Positions 27,694 to 36,158 are shown, numbered from the stretch's first letter. The stretch: DNA of 37,007 nt from Oscillospiraceae bacterium (GCA_024404875.1 JAKSPK010000024.1:1-37007), one strand, 5' to 3'. Notes: generated by a model from the letters alone, not told the origin. Numbers and translations are program-made.

Positions 27694-30309
27694 TTATTGC
27701 CAGCTTGCGACGGATTCCAGAACCTTCGCGAGCTTTTCCTTGGCCTTCGCGAGCTTCTCACGCTCATTCTGGATAAGCTGTGCAGGCGCCTTTTCGACAA
27801 AGCCTTCATTGCTCAGCTTCTTCTGAATGATCTCGATGTCGCGGCGAACCTTCGCTTCCTCCTTCGCCAGACGCGCAAGCTCCTTTTCCTTATCAACGAG
27901 CTGCTCCATCGGAATGAAGATACGAGCACAGTCGGTCACAGCGGTCAGTGCATTCTTGAAATGATAATCCTGACCGAACTCCAGCTCGGATGCGCTGACC
28001 ATATTCTCGAAGAAGATGCTGCACTCGGAGAAGAGATCAACCTCCATTGTCTCGAAGTAAAGCTTTGCTTTGACGGAATTCGGTACATTCAGCTCGGTGC
28101 GGCTCATGCGGATTGCCTTGATCGCAGCAATGACCTTTTCAAAATCCTTTGCCGCAGCAGAGAAATCAAGCTCTGTCTGCCAGACCGGGAACTGTTCCTG
28201 AATAATCATGCTCTCACCGTCGGTCAGCACCTGCCAGATCTCCTCAGTAATGAACGGCATGAACGGATGCAGCAGCTTCAGCATTCCGCGCAGCACCCAG
28301 ACCAGCACCTGCTCAGCATCCGATCTGGTCTTGCCGCCTGCACGCATTCTCGGCTTGGTCAGCTCGATATACCAGTCGCAGTACACATCCCAGATGAAGT
28401 CATAGAGCTTTGCAGACGCAACGCCCAGCTCGAAGTGATCGAGATTGTCGCCGACATCCTTTGCAAGCTGATTGAACTTTGAGACAACCCACTGGTCTTC
28501 CATGCGGAGCGTTTCCGGCAGGCCGGTGAAGCGGAAGTCATCCGGCAGATTCATCATGACATAACGCGAAGCGTTCCAGAGCTTATTCGCGAAATTGCGC
28601 GCTGCCTTGACCTTGTCATCCGTAAAGCGCATATCGTTTCCGGGCGAATTACCGGTCGCGAGCATAAAGCGAAGCGCGTCTGCGCCGTAAGTATCAATGA
28701 TCTCCAGCGGATCAATGCCGTTGCCGAGCGACTTGGACATTTTTCTGCCCTGCGCATCGCGGACAAGGCCATGGATCAGCACTGTCTTGAACGGCACCTC
28801 ATCCATATTCTCCATACCGGCGACGATCATTCTGGAGACCCAGAAAGTGATGATGTCATAACCGGTGACGAGCGTATCGGTCGGATAGAAGTATTGCAGA
28901 TCATCGGTCTTTTCCGGCCAGCCAAGCGTCGAGAACGGCCACAGTGCCGAGGAGAACCATGTATCCAGCGAATCCGGATCCTGCCGCATCGGCTTGCCGC
29001 ACTTCGGGCAGACTGCACTGTCCTCAGCCGTGACGGTCAGTTCGCCGCAGTCGTCGCAGTAGAATGCAGGGATGCGGTGTCCCCACCAAAGCTGACGGGA
29101 GATACACCAGTCGCGGATATCCTCCATCCAGTTGAAATAGAGCTTATCGAAACGCTCCGGAACAAACTTGATGCGGCCGTCACGCACGGCTTCGATCGCC
29201 GGCTTTGCCAGCTCGTCCATCTTGACAAACCACTGAAGCGAGACACGCGGCTCGACGGTCGTTCCGCAGCGATAGCAGGTGCCGACATTGTGAACGTGCG
29301 GCTCAACCTTGACGAGATAGCCGCCCGCCTTGAGATCCTCAAGGATCGCCTTGCGCGCCTCGTATCTGTCCATGCCGGCATACTTCGGATAATCCTCTGT
29401 GATCTTTGCATCAGCGGTCATGACATTGATAACCTCAAGATTATGCCGCTGTCCGACCATGAAGTCGTTGGGATCATGCGCCGGTGTGATCTTCACAACA
29501 CCGGTACCGAAGTCCATATCGACATAGCTGTCCGCAACAACCGGAATCTCTCTGCCGACAAGCGGAAGGATCAGCTTTTTGCCGACGACATTCTGATAGC
29601 GCACATCCTTCGGATTGACTGCAACGGCAGTATCACCGAGCAGCGTTTCCGGACGCGTGGTTGCGAGGAACATATAGCCGCTGCCATCCGCAAAGGGATA
29701 ACGCAGATGCCAGAAGCTGCCCTCCTGCTCCTCATAAGTAACCTCTGCATTGGAGATCGAGGTCAGGCAGTGCGGGCACCAGTTGATGATGCGCTCGCCG
29801 CGGTAGATATAGCCCTTCTCGTAATAGTTGACAAACACTTCCTTGACGGCAGCAGAACAGCCCTCGTCCATTGTGAAGCGTTCACGCTCCCAGTCGCAGG
29901 AGGAACCGAGCTTCATAAGCTGCTGGTCAATCCGGCCTGCATACTGCTCCTTCCATGCCCATGCGCGCTCCATGAAGCCATCTCTGCCAAGATCGGTCTT
30001 GGTAAGGCCTTCCTTACGGAGTGCCTCAACGATCTTTGCTTCGGTCGCGATCGCAGCATGGTCGGTGCCGGGCAGCCAGAGCGTCGAATAGCCGCTCATG
30101 CGCTTCCAGCGGATCAGGATATCCTGAAGCGTTTCGTCAAGCGCGTGTCCCATATGAAGCTGTCCGGTAACATTGGGGGGCGGAATGACGATCGTATAGG
30201 GGATCTTCTTCGGATCAGCCTCGGCATGGAAGCATCGTCTGCTCATCCACTGCTGATAGATGCGGTCTTCAAAGTTCCCGGGATCATAGTTCTTTGCGAG
30301 TTCCTTCAA
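27694..30309 (-). CDS. valS: Valyl-tRNA synthetase
   Basis: Class I synthetase of 871 residues that charges tRNA-Val in the cytoplasm. The HIGH-type motif is in PPNVTGQLHMGHALDE near residue 50, with the CP1 editing domain around 190-340. Zinc-type clusters CYRCG and CDDCG...CPKCG follow, then KMSKS in GRKMSKSLGNGIDP. A tRNA-binding anticodon domain leads to a C-terminal coiled-coil arm rich in Lys, Glu and Leu (KEKELARLAKEEAKVRRDIE), as in other ValRS. Length is normal. The start is TTG at 30307-30309 with AGGAG 10 nt upstream. Expression is controlled by the T-box leader immediately upstream. Confidence 0.97.
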   Translation of the reverse strand: MKELAKNYDPGNFEDRIYQQWMSRRCFHAEADPKKIPYTIVIPPPNVTGQLHMGHALDETLQDILIRWKRMSGYSTLWLPGTDHAAIATEAKIVEALRKEGLTKTDLGRDGFMERAWAWKEQYAGRIDQQLMKLGSSCDWERERFTMDEGCSAAVKEVFVNYYEKGYIYRGERIINWCPHCLTSISNAEVTYEEQEGSFWHLRYPFADGSGYMFLATTRPETLLGDTAVAVNPKDVRYQNVVGKKLILPLVGREIPVVADSYVDMDFGTGVVKITPAHDPNDFMVGQRHNLEVINVMTADAKITEDYPKYAGMDRYEARKAILEDLKAGGYLVKVEPHVHNVGTCYRCGTTVEPRVSLQWFVKMDELAKPAIEAVRDGRIKFVPERFDKLYFNWMEDIRDWCISRQLWWGHRIPAFYCDDCGELTVTAEDSAVCPKCGKPMRQDPDSLDTWFSSALWPFSTLGWPEKTDDLQYFYPTDTLVTGYDIITFWVSRMIVAGMENMDEVPFKTVLIHGLVRDAQGRKMSKSLGNGIDPLEIIDTYGADALRFMLATGNSPGNDMRFTDDKVKAARNFANKLWNASRYVMMNLPDDFRFTGLPETLRMEDQWVVSKFNQLAKDVGDNLDHFELGVASAKLYDFIWDVYCDWYIELTKPRMRAGGKTRSDAEQVLVWVLRGMLKLLHPFMPFITEEIWQVLTDGESMIIQEQFPVWQTELDFSAAAKDFEKVIAAIKAIRMSRTELNVPNSVKAKLYFETMEVDLFSECSIFFENMVSASELEFGQDYHFKNALTAVTDCARIFIPMEQLVDKEKELARLAKEEAKVRRDIEIIQKKLSNEGFVEKAPAQLIQNEREKLAKAKEKLAKVLESVASWQ

Positions 30310-30345
30310 AGTGATTCAGCTCCTTTTCATTTTTGCGTACAGAGA

Positions 30346-30590
30346 CAAAAATCGCCCCGAACGCACAATCAATTACGTTCAGGGCGAATAATTCCTTATC
30401 CGCGGTACCACCTGAATTCGGCACTCCGCAGGCGCGAAGCAGCCGCACTCTTTCCGGCGGCAGAGCGCCGCCTTTCCGGTGAATGCTCGGAACGCGACCT
30501 TCGATGCGGCAGCGGGACGCTTTCACCGGCCGCGTCCTCTCTGTCACGCTGTTTGCGCATTTACTCCTCGTTCGTCATGGCATTTACAGA
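30346..30590 (-). promoter_or_regulatory. T-box riboswitch for valS
   Basis: The minus strand carries the conserved T-box AGGTGGTACCGCGG (about 30401-30414), followed by a terminator: CGCCCTGAACG pairs with CGTTCGGGGCG and is followed by TTTTTG. The alternative pairing with the T-box gives the antiterminator. In stem I, GAGGAGTAAA on the 5' side faces CGAAGGTCGCG on the 3' side; GTC there is a valine codon and the likely specifier. Uncharged tRNA-Val should let transcription continue into valS. The specifier assignment is by eye and needs folding. Confidence 0.9.
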
Positions 30591-30597
30591 TAATTCT

Positions 30598-30626
30598 ATT
30601 ATAGCAAGGAAATCGCAGCCCGTCAA
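30598..30626 (-). promoter_or_regulatory. Sigma-A promoter for the T-box/valS transcript
   Basis: Minus-strand TTGACG, 17 nt, TATAAT, immediately upstream of the T-box leader. Confidence 0.85.
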
Positions 30627-30832
30627 GCGCTTCACAGATTTTCGTCATTTTGCACAACCCAGTAGATCAGCAGCGTATATTTGTGCGGCGGGAAGAAATG
30701 GACGCCGCCTGTGTATGCCGCAAATCGCAAGGGCGTTTCAGTCAAATCGTACTATAATAAAAGCAGAATGCCTTCATCGCTTGACAATGCGTTAAAATGT
30801 GTGATAAAAACGCTCCCAGTGTGAAAAAGCGC

Positions 30833-30861
30833 TTGACAAACAGCCGCATTTGTGTTATGAT
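30833..30861 (+). promoter_or_regulatory. Sigma-A promoter for rpmG-secE-nusG-rplK-rplA
   Basis: TTGACA, 17 nt, TATGAT. A second TTGACA at 30781-30786 with ATAAAA 17 nt later could be a weaker upstream promoter. The leader to rpmG is about 170 nt; it starts with a small hairpin CCTC/GGAG followed by TTTTTG near 30869-30890, which looks attenuator-like. Confidence 0.8.
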
Positions 30862-31036
30862 AAGGATACCTCTTTGCGGAGGCGTTTTTGTTGTGCCCCG
30901 CAGACTGCTGCCGACTCCTTTGTGCTTCGGTCCCGGCGCTGTCTGCAATCCGCTGAAAGAGGGAGGCAAACTTTCTTCCGCAGATGTGCCCTGCGGCGCA
31001 TTTTATGCGGAAAAACTAATACAGGAGGTGCCGACC

Positions 31037-31186
31037 ATGCGTGTTAAGATCACACTTGCTTGCACAGAGTGCAAAAACAGAAACTATGTTTCTAAAAAGA
31101 ACAAGAAAAACGATCCCGACAGACTCGAAATGATGAAGCACTGCAGACACTGCAACAAGCATACGCTGCATAAGGAAACAAAGTAA
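31037..31186 (+). CDS. rpmG: 50S ribosomal protein L33
   Basis: 49 residues, normal for L33. It starts [20 protein letters not shown] and has paired Cys-x-x-Cys motifs (CTEC and CRHC), so it is the zinc-binding form of L33. The basic middle [17 protein letters not shown] is typical. The ribosome site AGGAGG lies 8 nt before the ATG. First gene of the cluster; secE follows after 57 nt. Confidence 0.95.
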   Translation: MRVKITLACTECKNRNYVSKKNKKNDPDRLEMMKHCRHCNKHTLHKETK

Positions 31187-31243
31187 GAATCCGCGGCCGC
31201 CTGCCGCAGTCTGAACGCTGCGCCGGGCAGAAAGGAACAAATC

Positions 31244-31513
31244 ATGGCGAAGGACAAGACGCTTGCGGTTTCCGAAGCAGAGGGCAAGTCGGAAGGCAAG
31301 AAGAAGGAAAAGTCCAAGAAGCAGGGCGGAATCGGCAAATGGTTCAAGGATCTGAAGCTTGAGCTCAAAAAAGTCGTCTGGCCTGACAAGAAAACGGTGG
31401 TGAACAACAGCATCGTTGTGTTCGCGGCCATGCTCGGATTCGCCGTCATTACGGCACTGCTGGATCAGGGCTTCCTCTGGCTCTTCCAGTTTGCGATCAG
31501 CGGTAAATCGTAA
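31244..31513 (+). CDS. secE: Preprotein translocase subunit SecE
   Basis: 89 residues. A Lys/Glu-rich cytoplasmic N terminus is followed by the conserved amphipathic segment FKDLKLELKKVVWPDKKTVV and one membrane helix (SIVVFAAMLGFAVITALLD), the single-helix form typical of Gram-positive bacteria. With SecY and SecG it forms the Sec channel, which the giant proteins in this window would need. The ribosome site AAAGGA precedes the ATG. Confidence 0.95.
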   Translation: MAKDKTLAVSEAEGKSEGKKKEKSKKQGGIGKWFKDLKLELKKVVWPDKKTVVNNSIVVFAAMLGFAVITALLDQGFLWLFQFAISGKS

Positions 31514-31580
31514 GCAGTACTGCGCAATGCGAAGCACAGAACACATATGCGCAATTTGATGGAGAAAGCAGGGAAAGATC

Positions 31581-32120
31581 ATGCAAGAAAATGAAGCACC
31601 GAAGGCAGAGTGGTATGTAATCCATACCTATTCCGGCTACGAAAACAAGGTTGCGCAGAGTATCATCACAAAAGCGGAGAATCAGCAGCTCACCGATAAA
31701 ATCCTTGAGGTGCAGATCCCCACGGAAAAGGTTCATGAGATCACGGACGGTAAGGAGAAATCTTACGACAGAAAGATCTTCCCCGGCTATGTCCTCGTAC
31801 ACATGATCCACAATGACGAGGTTGCTTACCTGATTCGCAGCATCCGCGGCGTAACAGGCTTCCTCGGTTCAGAGCCCACAAAGCCCATTCCGCTCACACC
31901 GAGCGAAATCGCGGCGATGGGCGTCGATCTCGGCGAGACCGTCGAGATCAATCTCAGCGTCGGTGATCCCGTTCGGATTGTCGGCAATGCCATGGACGGC
32001 TTCACTGGTACCGTTCAGAGCATCGACACGGAGGCAGGCACCTGCATGGTTCTCGTCTCTATGTTCGGTCAGCAGACTCCGACAGAGTTCCCGCTGACAG
32101 AGGTCGTGCGCGAAAACTGA
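31581..32120 (+). CDS. nusG: Transcription termination/antitermination factor NusG
   Basis: 179 residues. The N-terminal NGN domain has WYVIHTYSGYENKVAQSI and the RKIFPGYVLVHM-type strand; the C-terminal KOW domain (about 126-175) has VGDPVRIVGNAMDGFTGTVQ. It binds RNA polymerase and modulates elongation and pausing. Normal length and normal position between secE and rplK. Confidence 0.97.
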   Translation: MQENEAPKAEWYVIHTYSGYENKVAQSIITKAENQQLTDKILEVQIPTEKVHEITDGKEKSYDRKIFPGYVLVHMIHNDEVAYLIRSIRGVTGFLGSEPTKPIPLTPSEIAAMGVDLGETVEINLSVGDPVRIVGNAMDGFTGTVQSIDTEAGTCMVLVSMFGQQTPTEFPLTEVVREN

Positions 32121-32185
32121 TTTATCAGAAGATCCGCCCGCAGGGAATGCAGACAGCACATTCCCGGCAGACTGACAGTGCTGTC

Positions 32186-32231
32186 GTGGGAGAGACCGGT
32201 ACAGCTTGTGTCCGTTCTCGCCATATACCAC
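32186..32231 (+). promoter_or_regulatory. Possible L1-binding leader before rplK
   Basis: GTGGGAGA...TCTCGCC...ATACCAC: GTGG pairs with CCAC as a closing stem, with GAGA/TCTC inside. It ends 22 bases before the rplK start, just ahead of the ribosome site TGGAGG. It shares the bracket GTGGGAG...ATACCAC with 32702-32750. Feedback by ribosomal protein L1 on the rplK-rplA mRNA is established in other bacteria; assigning this hairpin is inference. Confidence 0.5.
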
Positions 32232-32253
32232 ATTATTTGGAGGTTAAATTAAC

Positions 32254-32679
32254 ATGGCTCAAAAAGTAGTTGGCTTTATTAAGCTTCAGATCGCCGCAGG
32301 CAAGGCAACTCCTGCTCCGCCTGTTGGTCCGGCGCTCGGTCAGCACGGCGTCAACATCATGGGCTTCTGCAAGGAGTTCAATGAGCGTACAAAGACTGAA
32401 GTCGGGATGATTATCCCGGTCGTCATCACCGTCTATGCTGACCGCACCTTTACCTTTATCACCAAGACGCCGCCTGCTGCCGTTCTCATCAAGAAGGCCT
32501 GCGGCATCGAAAAGGCTTCCGGTGTTCCGAACAAGAACAAGGTCGCAACCATCACCAAAGAGCAGATCAAGCAGATCGCTGAAAAGAAGATGCCCGACCT
32601 CAATGCAGCTTCCCTCGAAGCAGCAATGAGCATGATCGCGGGTACCGCTCGCTCGATGGGTGTTGTCGTCGCAGACTAA
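32254..32679 (+). CDS. rplK: 50S ribosomal protein L11
   Basis: 141 residues, normal. The N terminus [20 protein letters not shown] leads into [20 protein letters not shown], the hallmark L11 segment, and the C-terminal RNA-binding domain ends [14 protein letters not shown]. It binds the GTPase-associated centre of 23S rRNA. The ribosome site TTGGAGG lies 9 nt before the ATG. rplA follows after a 100-nt leader. Confidence 0.97.
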   Translation: MAQKVVGFIKLQIAAGKATPAPPVGPALGQHGVNIMGFCKEFNERTKTEVGMIIPVVITVYADRTFTFITKTPPAAVLIKKACGIEKASGVPNKNKVATITKEQIKQIAEKKMPDLNAASLEAAMSMIAGTARSMGVVVAD

Positions 32680-32701
32680 TCCACCAGCTGCCTTTCTCCC
32701 C

Positions 32702-32750
32702 GTGGGAGGATATTTCCGTCAGCCGGAGCAAGTAGCTTCCGGCATACCAC
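32702..32750 (+). promoter_or_regulatory. Possible L1-binding leader before rplA
   Basis: GTGGGAGGATAT...GGCATACCAC encloses a strong inner stem GCCGGAGC/GCTTCCGGC. The outer GTGG/CCAC and flanking bases match the leader before rplK. It ends 29 bases before the rplA start. It is probably a mimic of the L1 site on 23S rRNA, used for feedback. Confidence 0.5.
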
Positions 32751-32779
32751 AGATTCGATGATAAAGGAGTATTTCATAG

Positions 32780-33475
32780 ATGAAACACGGTAAGAAATAT
32801 GTCGACAGCGCAAAGGCGCTCGACAGAACCAAGCTCTATGAGCCGAATGCGGCTCTGGGCACAGTTTGCCAGCTCGCAAAGGCAAAGTTCGATGAGACCG
32901 TTGAGGCTCATATACGCCTCGGCGTTGACTCCCGTCACGCAGACCAGCAGGTTCGCGGTGCTGTCGTTCTCCCGAACGGTACCGGTAAGTCCGTCAGAGT
33001 TCTCGTTTTCTGCAAGGAAGATAAGTACGAAGCAGCAAAAGCTGCTGGTGCTGAGTTTGTCGGCGGTCTGGATCTCGTTGAGAAGATTCAGAAGGAAGGC
33101 TGGATGGAGTTCGATGTCGTCATCGCTTCTCCGGACATGATGGGCGTCGTCGGCCGTCTCGGTAAGATCCTCGGCCCGCGCGGCATGATGCCGAACCCGA
33201 AGGCCGGTACTGTTTCTCCGGATGTCGCAAAGGCAGTCCAGGAGGCAAAGGCCGGTAAGATCGAGTACAGACTCGACAAATCCAACATCATTCACTGCCC
33301 GATCGGCAAGGTTTCCTTCGGCACTGAGAAGCTTGAGGAGAACTTCAACACACTGCTCGAAGCAGTCGTCAAGGCAAAGCCGGCAGCAGCAAAGGGTACC
33401 TACCTCCGCTCTGTCACCGTCGCTTCTACGATGGGCGTCGGCGTTCCGGTTCTGACCACGAAGTTTGGTGTTTGA
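32780..33475 (+). CDS. rplA: 50S ribosomal protein L1
   Basis: 231 residues, normal. It contains [20 protein letters not shown], the [20 protein letters not shown] signature and [20 protein letters not shown]. It forms the L1 stalk of the large subunit and represses its own operon in many bacteria. The ribosome site AAAGGAG lies 9 nt before the ATG. The usual next genes, rplJ and rplL, are not here; a strong terminator follows. Confidence 0.97.
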   Translation: MKHGKKYVDSAKALDRTKLYEPNAALGTVCQLAKAKFDETVEAHIRLGVDSRHADQQVRGAVVLPNGTGKSVRVLVFCKEDKYEAAKAAGAEFVGGLDLVEKIQKEGWMEFDVVIASPDMMGVVGRLGKILGPRGMMPNPKAGTVSPDVAKAVQEAKAGKIEYRLDKSNIIHCPIGKVSFGTEKLEENFNTLLEAVVKAKPAAAKGTYLRSVTVASTMGVGVPVLTTKFGV

Positions 33476-33483
33476 TTTTACGC

Positions 33484-33522
33484 ATTGCGGGGAGGCTGTA
33501 TAGTCTTCCCCGCAATTTTTTT
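33484..33522 (+). terminator. Terminator after rplA
   Basis: Stem ATTGCGGGGA/TCCCCGCAAT followed by a run of seven to eight T residues, a textbook intrinsic terminator 8 bases past the rplA stop. Confidence 0.92.
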
Positions 33523-33628
33523 ATCCGGATGCTGCTGCAATACCGATTGCAGCAACATCTGCAATCTATCTCCAATATATTTCGTCAATATACAGTCTTT
33601 GATAATCAAAAAAATTCATGGAAAGCAC

Positions 33629-33657
33629 TTGACTTTTTGATCCAAATATGGTATAAT
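33629..33657 (+). promoter_or_regulatory. Promoter for tRNA-Lys
   Basis: TTGACT, 17 nt, TATAAT, ending 14 bases before the mature tRNA 5' end. Confidence 0.85.
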
Positions 33658-33671
33658 AAATTGTGTGATTT

Positions 33672-33744
33672 GAGAAATTAGCTCAGTTGGCAGAGCATCT
33701 CCCTTTTAAGGAGAGGGTCGAGGGTTCGAACCCCTCATTTCTCA
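33672..33744 (+). tRNA. tRNA-Lys (anticodon UUU)
   Basis: Complete cloverleaf: acceptor GAGAAAT pairs with ATTTCTC, D arm GCTCAGTTGGCAGAGC, anticodon stem TCTCC/GGAGA around loop CTTTTAA giving anticodon TTT (reads AAA/AAG), T arm GAGGGTTCGAACCCCTC, discriminator A. CCA is not encoded. A mobile element lies directly downstream, so the tRNA 3' end is its probable integration site. Confidence 0.97.
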
Positions 33745-33761
33745 CTCATGAATATTTCGTA

Positions 33762-33802
33762 AATACGCTGTTTTCCTGTATTGGGAGAACAGCGTATTTT
33801 CT
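33762..33802 (+). terminator. Terminator after tRNA-Lys
   Basis: Stem AATACGCTGTT/AACAGCGTATT (11 pairs, with further TCC/GGA pairing inside) followed by TTTCTTT. It ends the tRNA transcript and may lie inside the integrated element if the junction is the tRNA 3' end. Confidence 0.8.
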
Positions 33803-33815
33803 TTGGGACACTGTT

Positions 33816-33837
33816 TGAGGGCTCTATGAGGGCTCTA
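33816..33837. repeat. Tandem 11-bp repeats between tRNA and integrase
   Basis: TGAGGGCTCTA occurs twice back to back (33816-33826 and 33827-33837). Short direct repeats between the tRNA junction and int are typical of arm-type integrase or excisionase binding sites. The function is inferred from position. Confidence 0.6.
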
Positions 33838-33844
33838 CACGCAA

Positions 33845-33878
33845 AAGAGGAATTCGCCGGCTTGGGTGAATTCCTCTT
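33845..33878 (-). terminator. Terminator after the integrase gene
   Basis: Perfect 11-pair stem AAGAGGAATTC/GAATTCCTCTT just past the integrase stop. T residues follow on both strands, so it may work in both directions. Confidence 0.8.
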
Positions 33879-33885
33879 TTCTTGC

Positions 33886-35118
33886 TTATTCTGCCTTACG
33901 GTTATCGTCGCCGGATGTCTCATCAGGCTTCTTATGCTGAGAAATAAGCATGGCCTGCAATGCATTGGCTGCTTCTGTATCCGCGTCCTTGATCGCGTGG
34001 AGATAGCGCTGTGTCGTTGCGAGATTGCTGTGACCGAGCCGCGACTTCACCTGCTGAAGGTTCACGCCGGAATACAGCAGCAAAGTTGCCGAGGTGTGCC
34101 GCAGGCAGTGAAACTTGCGGACTTTGAAGCCGTTGCGCTTCAAAAACTTCCTGAACTGCTTGGACGGCGTCTGATTGTGCATGACGGTGCCGTCCCATTG
34201 CGTGAACATCCAGCCCTCATCGTGCCAGGCTGTACCAAGCTCCTCTGCAATATGCTGCTTTTCCTCTTTCAGGAGTTGGATCAGAGCGGAGACCTCCGGC
34301 GTAATAGATACGATGCGGACATCGTAGTCCTTCGGCGGTTTGGTTGCAGTCGGCTTGCCGCGCAGCTTGTATGCGGACCGCTGAAACAGAACCTTGTGAT
34401 TCTCGCAGTCGGCATCTGCGAATTTCAGAGCGACCAGTTCGCCCAGACGAGCGCCGGAGATGATTGCAAGCTGAATACAGACCTGGAATTGCAGCGGTTC
34501 ATTCTGCAAGGCATCAACGATTGCCGTTGCTTCCTGTTTGCTGAAGATCTCCACTGCCGGCTGCACGACCTTCGGCAGCGTCAGCTTCTTGGAATCTGCC
34601 GGACTGCTGGGGATGATACCGAGCTTGACCGCCTGCCGCATGATGCTTTGCAAGCAGACCAGTTTCCGCTGTACGGTCGATGCTGCGGGCATCTTTCCGT
34701 TTGGCTTGGGCGTTTCGGCGATCATCTGCACAAAGCGCTGCACATGGACGGGCTTGATCTCCGAGAGCTTCATATGACCGAGCGCCGGAATAATGAGCTT
34801 GTTGATATAATCAGTGTACGCTTCCAGAGTGCGAGGTGCAAGCGAATTCTTTACCAAATCGAGATACATTCCGCAGAACTTGGACAGTTTCATGTCCTGC
34901 TCCGAGCAGACCTCGCCTTGCTGGCAGCGGTTCTCAAAGTCAGCCGCAACCTTCTGCAATTCTTTCTGGATGCGCTTCTCCGTCCAGCCCTCCGGCACTT
35001 TCCAAGTGGTTTCAAAAGGTTTCAGCTTGTGACCTTCGTCATCATATCCGCGATAGACACGGATTCGGTAGGAGATAATCTCGCCCTGCTTGTTCTTTCT
35101 CGGTTCGATTCGTGCCAT
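33886..35118 (-). CDS. int: Tyrosine recombinase (integrase)
   Basis: 410 residues, typical for integrases of conjugative or mobilisable elements and phages. An N-terminal arm-binding region (with YRIRVYRGYDDEGHKLK) and a SAM-like core-binding domain (about 75-170) precede the catalytic domain. Catalytic residues: Arg224 (SGARLGE), His337 and Arg340 (FHCLRHTSAT), His363 (LGHS) and nucleophile Tyr372 (TTQRYLHA). The set is complete, so it is probably active. It sits 141 bases from the tRNA-Lys 3' end and points at it, as expected when the tRNA is the attachment site. The ribosome site AAGGAG precedes the ATG; the repressor gene ends 21 nt upstream. Confidence 0.95.
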   Translation of the reverse strand: MARIEPRKNKQGEIISYRIRVYRGYDDEGHKLKPFETTWKVPEGWTEKRIQKELQKVAADFENRCQQGEVCSEQDMKLSKFCGMYLDLVKNSLAPRTLEAYTDYINKLIIPALGHMKLSEIKPVHVQRFVQMIAETPKPNGKMPAASTVQRKLVCLQSIMRQAVKLGIIPSSPADSKKLTLPKVVQPAVEIFSKQEATAIVDALQNEPLQFQVCIQLAIISGARLGELVALKFADADCENHKVLFQRSAYKLRGKPTATKPPKDYDVRIVSITPEVSALIQLLKEEKQHIAEELGTAWHDEGWMFTQWDGTVMHNQTPSKQFRKFLKRNGFKVRKFHCLRHTSATLLLYSGVNLQQVKSRLGHSNLATTQRYLHAIKDADTEAANALQAMLISQHKKPDETSGDDNRKAE

Positions 35119-35139
35119 GTTCAGTCCGCTCCTTTCGAT

Positions 35140-36048
35140 TCAACCATTATTATCAGACTGCATCAAATCCTCCGATTCATCTGATTCAGAACGATTCTTA
35201 ACGCTGTGAATTCGTTCCATTACATCTTTTCCGTTGACTTTTAGGATCTCTTCACAGATTTTGCCAAACACTTCCTCTGTTGCATCATTTAGATACTCGC
35301 CGCGCTGAAACAGCTCTTGTTCGAGCCTGCGCATTCTTTCAACAACAGACCTTTCCAGACTTGTTCGCATCAGATTGGACAAATCCATTTGCAGCCCGGC
35401 GTATTCCTTGCTTTGCGCGTAATAGATTAAACGCTGTTTCTCATCATCAGAATCTGGCTCTTTGAACTGTGTTTCATAGTACAGAATCAAGGTAACATCA
35501 AAGTAAAGTGCAAACTTTTCTAATTCATCCGATAATCCAAGTCGCCGGGCCTCTGCAAAATCATACTCATCTGCATCCAGCAGTGATAAGGGCAGATCGG
35601 TATTCATTTCTTTGTTATACTTTTGCAGCAGCTTTGATCGCAGCGTGTAGATTTTCATGACATGGTCATGCGCTTTAATGGCATTTATCAGCATTCCCGG
35701 AGAGATATACTGAATAATCATATTCAGAAGGTACTCCGTTTCGGGAAACATCGGATTACCGATCAATTCCCAGATATGCTCTATCGTTTCCTGCGATAAT
35801 CCGGTTACGCCGCTTGCGGCCTGAATGTTGTAATCAGGTGTGCGAACATTTTTTAGTCCAAGGAGATAATCGGCGGAAACCTCAAAAAAGACAGCCATAC
35901 GCTCGATGATCTCCAAATCCGGACGGCGGGCGCCGTTTTCATATCGCCCGTAGGTCTGCTGTGTAATGCCGATTCCCTCTGCGACTTCCCGTTGTGAACG
36001 CTCTCCGCGCAGTTCTCTGACTCGTTCTGTGAATATGCTGATGTCCAT
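35140..36048 (-). CDS. XRE-family repressor of the mobile element
   Basis: 302 residues from MDISIFTERVREL, chosen because GGAGG lies 10 nt upstream; the frame runs 32 codons further without a ribosome site. Residues about 5-65 form a Cro/C1-type HTH (SQREVAEGIGITQQTYGRYE, then EVSADYLLG). The rest is helical with no domain I recognise. No ImmA-type protease gene is adjacent. It is probably transcribed with int from the minus-strand promoter at 36159-36187 and controls the opposing plus-strand promoter. Confidence 0.85.
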   Translation of the reverse strand: MDISIFTERVRELRGERSQREVAEGIGITQQTYGRYENGARRPDLEIIERMAVFFEVSADYLLGLKNVRTPDYNIQAASGVTGLSQETIEHIWELIGNPMFPETEYLLNMIIQYISPGMLINAIKAHDHVMKIYTLRSKLLQKYNKEMNTDLPLSLLDADEYDFAEARRLGLSDELEKFALYFDVTLILYYETQFKEPDSDDEKQRLIYYAQSKEYAGLQMDLSNLMRTSLERSVVERMRRLEQELFQRGEYLNDATEEVFGKICEEILKVNGKDVMERIHSVKNRSESDESEDLMQSDNNG

Positions 36049-36056
36049 TTGGCGTA
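36047..36056. promoter_or_regulatory. Candidate repressor box 1
   Basis: ATTTGGCGTA overlaps the repressor start codon. The same 10 bases recur at 36114-36123 inside the plus-strand promoter, and a related inverted copy (ATCGCCAAT) lies at about 36137-36145. These are plausible repressor operators. Confidence 0.4.
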
Positions 36057-36101
36057 AACCTCCGTTCGCAAATTCCAAATGTGTATCATCGGCGGAACCA
36101 C

Positions 36102-36130
36102 TTGACAAATTATATTTGGCGTAGTACAAT
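36102..36130 (+). promoter_or_regulatory. Element early promoter with operator inside
   Basis: TTGACA, 17 nt, TACAAT, reading toward the small HTH gene at 36246. The spacer contains the box ATTTGGCGTA (36114-36123), so repressor binding there would block RNA polymerase. Confidence 0.75.
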
Positions 36131-36158
36131 GGTATTATCGCCAATCATCACTATTGTC

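Noticed and set aside
28771-30795. A 674-codon plus-strand open frame opposite valS
   Set aside because: Antisense to a textbook valyl-tRNA synthetase and its T-box; no motif and no ribosome site.
33781-35184. A 467-codon plus-strand open frame opposite the integrase
   Set aside because: The minus-strand integrase has all catalytic residues; the plus-strand frame is its shadow.
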